DNA of 64,000 bases from Pyrrhoderma lamaoense (Eukaryota; Basidiomycota; Agaricomycetes; Hymenochaetales; Hymenochaetaceae), in assembly GCA_002794735.1 (NCBI GenBank), contig NBAZ01000009.1, forward strand, positions 1 through 64,000. Direction: 5' to 3'. The notes below the pieces were generated by a model. The model worked only from the letters and a program-made list of their open reading frames with translations. It searched no databases and had not been told where the DNA came from. A program made the position numbers and the translations under genes. Shown here in pieces: positions 1 through 9,723 of this stretch (the stretch's first letter is position 1; every line of letters begins with the position of its first letter).

Positions 1-761
1 TAGTCCATAATCATATAAATCCCTCGTTATCTAATATCACGTCACGATATAACCGTGAGACAAATCTTCACGGTCGAGTTTCTTCAAGCTATCCTTGATA
101 AAGTACTCCGAACGTATATGTACAACCACAAAAATAGCAATCCCTCCTCATGTTTTGGTATTCAAGTGGAAACAATTCAATTAGCGCCGATGACTAAGAA
201 GGTGAGGGGTCATAAATATATACTCAATCATAACTAGAAGACTCGATACTTCAGAATCGAAGAACCCCTATTTCAAAGCCTGGGCGCTAATCAACGAGAA
301 ACAATAAACTCATCATAATTTCGGATATTACAAGGCGCTTAAACACCTTGCTCAAGTAAAGGCCTTCTTTTTTCGCTGATAAGGATACTTGCTACTCAGT
401 TCCGATGATAAAGAAAAATAGAGGCTGGCGTCTGCCAGTGGTACTTTATGCGGGAATACGAATGAGGATCCTTACTCTGAAAGGGCAATACACTCAGCTT
501 CAAAAGAACAAGAAGTATACCTGTTGTTGATTCTTCAAGCAAATGGAATCTCCTTTATCTCTATCGTTCTTCAGAGAGAATGTTTTACATCTCAAACGTA
601 ATGTCGCGTGAGATTCGTTTACCCTTGATATATAGCTTATTTCTCTTAACGTCAGATGACCGCTAACGAGGTAGTAAGACCAGTTGGATTGCGTTACTCC
701 ACGTGTTGATCCATCTGCAAGATATAAAGGACCAGAAGATAGATTACAGGTATGCACCCTC
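1..761. other. Left-edge intergenic region
   Basis: AT-rich sequence without a recognisable gene; only short unconvincing open frames occur on both strands. The last 40 bases hold the TATA-like element of the zinc-finger gene that follows. Confidence 0.5.
723..729 (+). promoter_or_regulatory. TATA-like box of first zinc-finger gene
   Basis: TATAAAG lies 33 nt before the ATG at 762, which begins directly before the first Cys pair. The second family member has TATATAAA at 2155-2162 before its own ATG, so core-promoter architecture is shared. Confidence 0.45.
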
Positions 762-1744
762 ATGGAATACTGTATCCCTTGCAGTCGGTACTTCGTCGAC
801 ATCCATGCTCTAGAGCAACACAAAAACTCATCTCCCTCTCATCGAAGTAAGGGAAGAACTCGTAATGGGAGCTATTACTGTCCGCAATGTGGCAAAAACT
901 TCAACACGGACAATGGTTGTTAAATCACTCGGATGCTGTACACTACTTTTGTATCAGTCACCGTCAATATTTCAATTCAGATGCTGGATTGCGCAGCCAC
1001 TACATACAGAAGAGCGACCATTTTTACTGCAAAATTTGCGACGAGCTTTTTGACGATGATGAAGACTTGATGGCACATGGAGACGACGAGCACTGGGTAT
1101 GTGAACCCTGTGCATTGATTTTCGAATCATCCGACGAGCTTGAGGAACACGATGAGGATGAGCATTACTATTGCCGGAAATGTGCTCGCTACTTTGAGCG
1201 GCAGTCAAATCTTGACACCCATCTTAATCACTCTGCTTATCATCTCCCTCGCACTATTGTGTGCCCAGGGAAAGGCTGTTCGGCTCGCTTTCTCGAGATC
1301 TCTGGTTTAACACTCCATGCTGAAAGTGGTGCATGCCGCGGCGGTATAACCAGAAAGGCCGTCAATCAATTTGTGGCTCGTATGGACCGCAAAAATGTCA
1401 TCACCAACCCGAATCGCTTACTCACCGGTCCGGATGGGATCTCTCAACCCCCTGACGAGGTCGAGTATTGGGCGACGGACTTGTCTTTCAATGGTAAAGC
1501 ATTCGAGTGCTTCCTCTGCCATGGAAAATTCCAGACCCTGCAAGCGCTAAACGCTCACCTCAAGAGCCCACGACATCTTGATCGCATCTATCGTTGTCCG
1601 ATGAAAGGCTGCAATACTGAGTACCCAGTTTTGAGCGCCCTATGTCAACATGTTGAGAGGGGTGGATGTGGGATTCGGGAGAACCGCTCGGTCCAAGATA
1701 AATTAGAAAGTTTGACGAGAGGAATGCGTGGAATTAAGCTTTGA
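762..1744 (+). CDS. C2H2 zinc-finger protein, nine fingers, with one frame break
   Basis: Putative nucleic-acid-binding protein of about 327 residues if the break is bridged. I count nine finger-like units. Units 1-6 follow C-x2-C...H-x3-6-H (for example CIPCSRYF, CPQCGKNF, CKICDELF, CEPCALIF, CRKCARYF), and unit 3 has C-x2-H in place of the Cys pair. Units 7 and 9 are C-x4-C variants ending in Cys instead of His, and unit 8 is canonical (CFLCHGKF). Fingers 4-5 are strikingly acidic (DDDEDL, EEHDEDEH), unlike typical DNA-contacting fingers, so RNA or protein binding is possible. The frame switches near 913-917 inside finger 2: the upstream frame stops right after NFNTDNG, while the next frame continues with LLNHSDAVH. 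One missing T in a short T run explains it. It is the head of a three-copy tandem series. No intron is needed. The function is unknown; similar multi-finger proteins are common in agaricomycetes. Confidence 0.75.
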
Positions 1745-2213
1745 AGGTGATTGTTCTGTAGTTAAATAACTGATTTTAATGTAATACTATGTACTTTTAT
1801 CGTATGTAAAAAGGAATATCTCAAAATGTAGCAAATCAAACAATAGTTGTTAGGTGTAATTTTATACTATTCATATACTTACTATAGTGATTTTATTACA
1901 AAATTAAAACGTAGACGGTGTAGACGGTGTAGATTATGTAATGAGAGTATTGAAAACTCTCGAAACTTCACATCTCAGTATTCCATCTCTAACTAGCCCA
2001 AAAGAAAGTACGCTAGACAAGTGATCGTAAAAACAAACATACTTAGTGGCCTACTCACAGCTGATATTCCCAATCACCCATTTCTGGAAATATGACTCAA
2101 GCCGCTTCAAATGGAAGTAATTAAAAATAGTGGTTATTTCCCATGAGCTCTGGGTATATAAATGCTTAGTCCCCACGGAGTTACCCCCCTTAGCAACTCT
2201 TCCAAGGACTGCT
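1745..2213. other. Intergenic spacer with 9-bp tandem repeat and TATA box
   Basis: AT-rich spacer. It contains two perfect copies of the 9-mer TAGACGGTG at 1912-1929 and, near its end, TATATAAA at 2155-2162, 52 nt before the ATG of the next zinc-finger gene. Nothing else is recognised. Confidence 0.5.
2155..2162 (+). promoter_or_regulatory. TATA box of second zinc-finger gene
   Basis: TATATAAA positioned 52 nt upstream of the ATG at 2214. It supports 2214 rather than the in-frame upstream ATG at 2130, which would precede the box. Confidence 0.5.
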
Positions 2214-2600
2214 ATGGCACCTTGTTGTAGTCGTTGTGATCGCTTGTTTACGAGCAACAAAGCTCTTAACCAGCATATAGCTGCTTCGCCCTTTCATAAT
2301 ATATGTGATGATTGTGGCTTAGACTTTGCTTCTGGGCTAGGGCTCAAGGAGCATTACGTTCAAAGCAGCAGACACAATTATTGTCAATATTGTGACCGTC
2401 ACTTTATGACACATAATGGTCTGATATGCCACTATAGAGCTAAGCATGCGTTTTGTGAGCAGCATTGCAGAGTGTTTAAAAATAGCATAGGCTTGCATCA
2501 GCACTATAGACAAAAGTATGATCACGACTACTGTGTAGAGTGTAGAGAGCTCTTTGATGATCTTGATGATCTCGAGGAACATGACTACTATTGCCATTGA
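2214..2600 (+). CDS. Truncated C2H2 zinc-finger paralogue, five fingers
   Basis: A 128-residue protein made almost entirely of five finger-like units: CSRCDRLF, CDDCGLDF, CQYCDRHF, an irregular CEQHCRVF, and CVECRELF. The start at 2214 was chosen because it follows the TATA box and opens directly into the first Cys pair. It aligns with the N-terminal half of the gene at 762-1744, including the acidic finger (DDLDDLEEHD versus DDDEDLMAHGDDE). It stops exactly where that protein enters the next Cys pair: the TGA follows YYCH, where the longer copy reads YYCRKC. The family's C-terminal variant fingers are therefore lost. It could be a functional short form or an early pseudogene. Confidence 0.6.
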   Translation: MAPCCSRCDRLFTSNKALNQHIAASPFHNICDDCGLDFASGLGLKEHYVQSSRHNYCQYCDRHFMTHNGLICHYRAKHAFCEQHCRVFKNSIGLHQHYRQKYDHDYCVECRELFDDLDDLEEHDYYCH

Positions 2601-3587
2601 TGCGATGATAATTGCGGCCAGCCGTCATAGTCACCGGCGAATAACCGATAACAGAATGATGAATGATGGAATGGATAAGACATAGGAAGGGCAGCTGTTC
2701 GATGTGTAACGACATATTTATTTAATTATTTGAAGTGATGAGGGCTACAATGAGTGAATTTGGTTGCTCCAGTGAGTTGAATACTTTGTGCAAATACAAA
2801 CTACTATAAGCATACTGATTGTTTCGATAGTTTAGCCGACTCCTTCCCTTTTTGTGGGTGATCTCGTTGATTGCTTATCTAGGCAGTTTTCTTACTCGTT
2901 CTGTTTGCCATACATTATATAGTGATGAATTGCAGAATTGTTGCGCTGTGGATATGTACTAAATATTACAATATTGTTGAAACCGTCCGTTTTTTGATTC
3001 ATTCGAGATTAAACCGAAGTAACTTAAGAACGGTGAACGACGATCGCTATACTATCAGCAGCTCAATCTTCAGCAAGTTGTAGAGTAAACGAGAATCGCA
3101 TAGTATGATGAATGAACTGTTATACCCGAGGTTCACACTGATAAATGACCATGAAGCTAGTAACACCACTGTATAGTAATCTACAGAGCTAGCCTTGCGT
3201 AAATTTACTATGCTAGTATGATAACAACTAGTCACACCTACTCAGTACTCCTTGACTAAAATTCGAAGAGCGCTTGCATGCACAGCGTAAAAGTATAAAA
3301 AATTGTATATTGTTATATGGGCATGGATTGTCTCCGCTTACTTGTGTCGTGAGAATTACAGTAAGAATCCAGTTTCGCCCGTGATTTATTTTAATAAAGC
3401 AGGCCAAGCTCCACAGTTATTTTATACATAAAACCTGCGAGTTGTCCATGCAAAAACTCTCCAAGGAACTGACATCGCATCATTCTGTGATTTCGATCGT
3501 TTTTTACGAGATATAGAGCTCCTGTAAACAATACAAATGATATCTCCTTTCACAGCATACATATTATTGTTACCGAGGCTTCATGTC
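2601..3587. other. Intergenic region between zinc-finger copies
   Basis: Nothing recognisable apart from AT-rich sequence; no coding segment with splice signals was seen. Confidence 0.4.
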
Positions 3588-3842
3588 CAAGGTTGGATCA
3601 AGGAGCATTACACCGCAATCATCATTACAATAAATTTGATGGTTTATTGAGCTGTAAACGGCTTAGTCATATTATATCTCGTGAACAGAGTTGCAGTTTC
3701 TTCAGAACTATCAGAGGTTTACATGAACATTATAGACAGAGACTTGATCTCTGACAGTATGGAGAGTGCAGAAATCTCTTTGGTGAACTTGATGAATACA
3801 ATGAATACGATTACTATCGCTATTGTCACGATAATTGATGCG
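3588..3842 (+). pseudogene. Decayed third copy of the zinc-finger family
   Basis: Nucleotide-level resemblance to 2335-2612 is visible along the whole stretch. The block around AAGGAGCATTAC, the segment ACATTATAGACAGAG (the copy at 2214-2600 has CACTATAGACAAAAG), and the end CGATAATTG all keep the same order and spacing. It contains in-frame stops, including TGA directly after the segment equivalent to the RQKYDH region, and indels, and has no ATG. It is a dead tandem duplicate, and the most degraded of the three. Confidence 0.7.
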
Positions 3843-4325
3843 TCTTCCGAATGAGTCGTCTAGCAACATTTGAGGTCGATACATGCGATATCAGCGTTGA
3901 TAGTTCTTTGTTAGAGAAGTTAGTCCTTTACTTTGATATATACTATTTTATTTTTTGATAAGCCGAGCACTAAGTTGGGTTTGCATTGGGGCGTGAGCAG
4001 GTATTTTTATTCTATTTTGAGGACACAGAAAGATAATGAGGATTTGTCAGACACAAAAAGTTTTAAACAAAGCTGGCTTAGTTGAATTATGGATTTGAGT
4101 TGTAGTTGAAACGTATGATGAAATTGATGTGACTAAACAGACCAAACAGAGATAAATATGCCTTGTGTGCATTGCATTACTTTTAACCTATATATCATAT
4201 GTAACCATTCTGGCCACTTTTATACAAGAGAAGGAAAATAATAAAAATGACATCCGAAAGAAAGAAATAATATTATATCAGAACGATAGAAAGAACTTCA
4301 AGGTACTCTCAACAGTACGCGGTCC
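3843..4325. other. Intergenic region
   Basis: AT-rich; downstream flank of VPS74. No feature seen. Confidence 0.4.
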
Positions 4326-5663
4326 TTATAGCAGGGAATCCAGTCGCGATAAAACATCTAGCACGGCGGCAACTAATTCAAAACATAGATCCTCCCCATC
4401 ACTAACCCCAGGACCACTCGTGTGCATCTCCAGCCGCACAGCATCAACAAGACCTTTTACGCTTTCCCTTGCAGTTGATGAACCACCATTTAAGCTACCA
4501 GCACCAATACGCGTGCTTTCTTTCCGGCGTGCAGAGCCAGCGCTAGCCCCTGAGCCCGGGCTTGCACCGAAAGGCCATGATGCAAATTCAGAGAGTATAT
4601 CTTCAGCACGGGAGAATGCAGCTTCCCGTTCCTCAAACCCAAGACGTGTGAATGCATTATCAAGTACACTAGCTGCGTATGCAGCACAAGCTAAGACAAC
4701 AGAACGAGAGACACGACATTGTTCACCCTCTTTACCAAGTGCTGCCGGAGGTACCGCACGCGTCTGTGCAGAAAGAAGAGCAGTTAGGCGTCGAATGAGA
4801 GAATCTTTTGTTCGGGGATCGGCAACTGGATGAGTAGCCATATCAAACAGGAGGAAGTTTCGCTTTTCAGTGCGTAAGACTCCTTTATCGACAAGTCCCT
4901 TAGCAAGCCTCTCTCGAACTTGCTTGAGCTGGAAGCCAATTTTCATAACATTCCACGTCTCACCGCTTAATAAATCAATCCATGTGTTTACAGACATATG
5001 TTCTGGGGGAGGAGGGGCAGTGCCAGCAGGATAAGTTACATTGGCTAACGAAGGAGAAGAAGTAGCAACCATCATGCGGAGAGCTTCATCGAGTAAAGTT
5101 TCTCCAGTTGGTCGCGCATCTAAAATCTCGACAATTCGTTCAGCTAGAGGAAATCGTTTTCTTGATGGGTCGCGACTGATAGATATACGTCTTCGTAAGG
5201 CGAGTTCAATAAGTATACAGCCACGTAATGCATATGAGATGTTATCGTTCCAAAATGAGAGGTAACCCTAGATATAGAGAAAAGGGGTATGATAGACCAA
5301 CTTTCTCTCAATTATACTTTTAAAGAAAGCTCTCGGCGTAACTCATACCTGTTTATCCTTAAGACCAAGCAAAAGAACCTCTTCCATGATTGTCAGCTTC
5401 GGCATTCGTCCCCCAGAGGCACGTACATCAGCATCGTCAAGTTCTAAGTCGCGTGGATCAAACGCAATTTTGCTGCCTCCTTCAAATGCCGTCCCGGCGT
5501 GGCCAGCGCCCGCAAGACCATTGAGGCTGGATGTCGAGTTTGAGTTGCTCCCGCTAGCGCCTGGGGAAAGCGTAGGTGAAGACGACCACGTCCCACCAAC
5601 ATCTTCATCCTGAGCAGAAGAAATGCCCGCTACTCGCCGCCGCTGAAGTCCAGAAGTTGCCAT
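4326..5663 (-). CDS. VPS74: VPS74 / GOLPH3 Golgi phosphatidylinositol-4-phosphate effector
   Basis: Two exons, 5349-5663 and 4326-5267, joined across an 81-nt intron (GTATGAG...TAG), giving 418 residues. The GPP34 domain runs from about residue 90 (LTIMEEVLLLGLKDKQ) through GYLSFWNDNISYALRGC, TGETLLDEAL, NTWIDLLSGETWNVMK, QVRERLAKGLVDKGVLRTE and FLLFDMATHP, all near-identical to the family. The family binds PI4P on trans-Golgi membranes and COPI plus cytoplasmic tails of glycosyltransferases, keeping them in the Golgi. The N-terminus keeps the arginine cluster (LQRRR) known to matter for coatomer binding. The Ser/Gly-rich N-terminal linker and a C-terminal extension of about 80 residues beyond the usual end (around SEFASWPFG) are features of this protein. 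The start at 5663 is the first ATG before LQRRR. Intact. Confidence 0.95.
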
Positions 5664-6072
5664 TAAAGATGAGAGAGAAAGTCGATCGTAAATCTTGATG
5701 AAGGCTACTACTTACTGCGCAGAAGTCATAGTAGCTAGCTTACGTCATCAAGGATAAGTACATGTTGTGGGAAGATCAAGTCTTTTCTTAGTACTCATAT
5801 TGATGAATTACACGTAAGTCAGAACAGCATTTTGAAACCGTTGCATACTTGTATCAATGAATCTCAATTTACATATATATTCGATGACTATTGGATTTCA
5901 ACATACACTTGTAGAAACACTATTCTAATTGGACATATTTATCAAATTTGATATAATATGAAATAAGTGATTAAAACTGCGTGCAACTTTGACGTACTCA
6001 CTACATGGTATATAATCTTGATAAATTTCACCTCCTTCCACTAGTCGGGAACTACAGTCAAGAGGAAAAGAG
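5664..6072. other. Intergenic region between VPS74 and monooxygenase
   Basis: AT-rich spacer of about 400 bp holding the VPS74 promoter and the monooxygenase 3' flank. No motif stands out. Confidence 0.4.
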
Positions 6073-8712
6073 TTAGGCACTAACAGAAAACTCGATCGAA
6101 GGGAGCTGACCTGGTGGATAATCGACTTCCTCAGGATTTAGATACCACGCTCCTTCGAAGAGTATTATAAGATAATGAATGTGTCAAGAAATAGGGGAGA
6201 CTGACTATCTCCTGTCATATGCTTCTCATTATGCGTCGATCCATCTCCTAGCCAGTATAACCTATTCGATTGGCATTACCTAGTACCTCATAGTTATAGT
6301 CTTCCCACCGGGGATGCTTGAGAACTTGTACAGCATGAAGACTCGACCCTTATAAGGCCACAGAGAACATTTGAATGAAGAATATAAATAAAAATGGAAA
6401 AATCTTACCTGGCCATAAACCTACTACACGGCCATCTGATTTACCTAGCTTATACCAAGAGCTGCATCCTTCGCTGAAAACGGTCTAGACAGGAGGTGTA
6501 TTAGTTGTATTTAGTAGTAGCATTAACAATCACTGACAGTCTTGAAGTAAGCTTCCAAGTAATCATCAAAATCTTTCACTGCCTCATGCTTGGGCTCAAT
6601 ACTCTTCAGATGCTCACGCTGCATCTTTCTTGCAACCTCAACTATATAGTCCACCTGTTTTTCCATAACTAGGATGAGTGATCCAGCACCAAAGCAAGAA
6701 TTGGGGCCATTGGTCATAAACCAGTTAGGGAATCCATCGGTGCACAATGAAAGGTACGATTCAGGATACGGAAGGTACCTCTCTCGGAGTGAAATTCCAC
6801 CACGTCCTATCAGTTCAAATGGGAAAAGGAAGGACGTGTCGTATCCTTGGGAAAGATACGATAAACCACTTATAAAAAAGAGATGGATGTATATTCGTGT
6901 ACAAACCTGTTGCACAGACAAGAACATCGAGATCATGGTGTGTTCCATCTAGTAGATCGATTCCGGTCTCTGTAACTCTCTTAATAAGCGTCGGTACAAA
7001 ATCCGCCTTTAGGTAATCTAGATTAGATTGCAAGAGGAGTCTAGATTGATATAAACGTACATTATCTTCTTGAAGTGCTTCAAGATAACCAGGTCCAGGG
7101 GTCAGACGGCGACAGGTAACAGAAAATGATGGCATTACTAGTTATGGAGTGCCGAATAATAATATATACTATATCTACAACACACAAAGAACATTACTCA
7201 CAGTGATCTAGGATCCATGATTTCTTCTGTAATTTTCCTTTCATATGTTCCTCGAAAGCTTTCTGTGTCGTTACTTGTAACTCTGTTCCCCTAATTGTCA
7301 TAAAATGCGTGGACTGGGTTCTTGCATGTTACTTTTGAGTAGCTAAGGAGATTCTTCGCTAGTAATCTTACCTGCATGCCCTGTTCGAGTTCTCGTCTGA
7401 ATTTCCTGAAAAAATCTAGATCTTTCAATTTCTCTTTGTCAGAATCACTGAAGGTATCTACACCGTGTTAGACTATTATAATTCTCAAGAGCTTCGCTTA
7501 CTTACAATTTCCTTTTAAAGGATCGTTGTTCAATAATTCCGAAATCTTATCCACCATGAAAGGCGGAGAAAGCCATGTTTTCCCACGAACATAATTGTAA
7601 AGATGTTTGACCAGTGGTTGTAACGTAGGAACAATCTGAGTTGTTGTTGATCCCTACGTTGTCATATCAGCACCAAATTATCTCTCAATTGTGAGAGTGA
7701 CTAATGCATACAGCTCCAATAACTCCAACCACCTTGTTCCCCCAATCAGCAACAGAAGATTGCCACCATCCACTCTCGTCAGTCTTCCAATCAGCAGTAT
7801 GAATTAACTTTCCCTTGAAGCTCTTTAGTCCTTCGATATCGGGCCAGTTCCAGCGACTTAAGATACCAACTCCAGACAAGACGAAATCAACTACATCTTC
7901 GTATTCTTCTCCTTCCTCGCTCTCAGAGGTCGCAGAATGGCGAATAAACTTCAGCAGCCATTTTCCATTTTCCTCATCATATTGAGCGTGCTTTAACTCA
8001 TGGTTCAGCTTAATATAAGGCATCAGCTTGTACTTCCTAACAATCCGTTCTATATCCGAGAGAATTTCAGGCCCAGGAGAGTAGAAGGCAGACCAATCGG
8101 TCTAGCTGATGCTAAGTCATTTTTGTCTCGAATGAGTTAATTTAGGTATACCTTTTCTTCAAATGTGAATTGATACTACGGTGGAGGCAATTAGTATACA
8201 TGAGTTATATCGCATTGTAGGACGTACACAATGAGCAGGGACATCACAAGCGATTCCCTAAGGTTATAATTAAGTAAGTTCGTTATCCCGAAGATACAGT
8301 AGAATTTATCCATGAGAATTCACAGGGTATTTGTTTGAGTACCACGTTCCTCCTACTCCAGAGTTCTTCTCATAGATTGTCAGCTCAATGTTTTTCATAC
8401 GCTGAAGAAATCTATCATGTGCGGATTAGTATTAGGATAAACAAATCTTAGGTACTAAGCTTGCCGTATCCCTGCTAGAATTCCAGAAAGACCCGCTCCA
8501 AGTACGGCAATCTTATACGGCCTATCATCGTCGATACTACTGTTTAGTAACGTAAACTCGTCCTTGCTCTCTGAGAGAACCCCTGTCCGCGTTTCTTTTT
8601 CTTTTGTGTATTGCTTGTTATCAGAGTTCTCGAAAGTGGCTGGCCTCGAAGCCTCTTTCAAAACTCCGTTTATAACATCATTAGAGGAATTCATCTCAGA
8701 AGGACGAACCAA
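6073..8712 (-). CDS. Flavin-containing (Baeyer-Villiger-type) monooxygenase
   Basis: A many-exon gene. Exons I can place: 8456-8712, 8324-8401, 8228-8257, 8152-8175, 7712-8101, 7506-7653, 7372-7457, then further exons down to a stop at 6073. The FAD site is GAGLSG (residues 72-77), with GVGGTWYSNKYPG following. The class signature F-x-G-x3-H-x3-W is present as FKGKLIHTADW. A second Rossmann motif GAGSTTTQ binds NADPH, and the VCATGYD motif closes the FAD domain. The enzyme inserts oxygen into ketones or hydroxylates a small molecule; the substrate is unknown. Phases match at nearly all junctions. Exceptions are exon 1 to exon 2, where one base seems missing near 8457 (a stop would be created otherwise), and the last about 200 nt, where stops follow NANRIGYTG and the final exon (WYLNPEEVDYPP) is reached only by skipping that block. 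It may be a decaying gene or one with sequence error. Confidence 0.82.
7007..7060 (-). other. 54-nt stop-free intron in monooxygenase gene
   Basis: GTACGT...AAAG intron whose length is a multiple of three and which has no in-frame stop, so it reads straight through. Family continuity favours removal: EDN should join ADFVPTLIKRV. Confidence 0.5.
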
Positions 8713-9723
8713 CGTCTCGGAGGTCTCTGCTCTGATATGTGTCCTAGATAGATTGTGGGCCCAGACGCAGATTTGGAGACGGGGGAAAATCTTTATTACT
8801 ATATAGTATAATTCATGTGTTATCCCATATCGGGTTCTCGTCTTCTCAGACAGTCACAAGTCTATCAAATCGGCATTAGTACATGTATTTCTCACATCGT
8901 AGCAGCCGTTAATATCTTGGAGTAGTTATCTTCCCGTGGACGGAAATTCATGGATATACACTATAAAAACATGAAAAAGTTTACAAGTGACTCAGTCAAG
9001 TGTATGTAGATATAAAAAGAGGAAGAATGAAAGGCGGTCGAGCTTCCGAGCTGGGAACGAGTTCTCACTGGATTTGAGAACAATAGTGATCAGAACGGTA
9101 TATATTGAAGCCGATTTTAGATAATTAACTGCTACTGGTAGGTTTTTCACAAAGAACGCGTTGCTATTGCGTTTTTGGTTCTGGTATCTTCTATCTCCTG
9201 CTAAGAAAGTCATGTGAATCAAAGATTCTGCTGAGATGATGCGTTCCAAAATGAACTGAATTCTCATTTATATAACGAAGCTTCCCAAACTTAAGGCTCC
9301 ACTTACCTCATCACTTTTCTATCAACGCTTCAACATTTTGATCTACTGCTCTAGTAAGTAGGGTTCTCTTCTTTGGCTAAAGTCACACAGAACGAGAAGA
9401 AAATGACTGTACACTTTTGTTTTTGATGCAGTATACAGGTTCATGCGATCTATTCAATCTAGGTAGGATGTCCGAATTATCTGGTAGAAGCGATTAAAAG
9501 TTCGAAGACTGAGTAATCCGATAGAATGCAGTTGATAGTTTGTGTCATATGCATACACATATAAAAATAGCGTTAAAGAAGACAAAAGCAATAATGATAG
9601 TTAGTAAAGGGGACAGAATCATTAGAAAACTATTTTAGGGGGATGATCTATAAGCGATATTCTAGTAGAAGGATGTGAAATCGAGAGGTCAGTCCATCTA
9701 GAACGGAGAAAGCTTATATTAAG
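8713..9723. other. Intergenic region
   Basis: Promoter side of the monooxygenase and 3' flank of the receptor gene. No gene or repeat recognised. Confidence 0.4.

Noticed and set aside
4165..4833. 222-codon plus-strand frame
   Set aside because: Antisense shadow of the VPS74 C-terminal exon.
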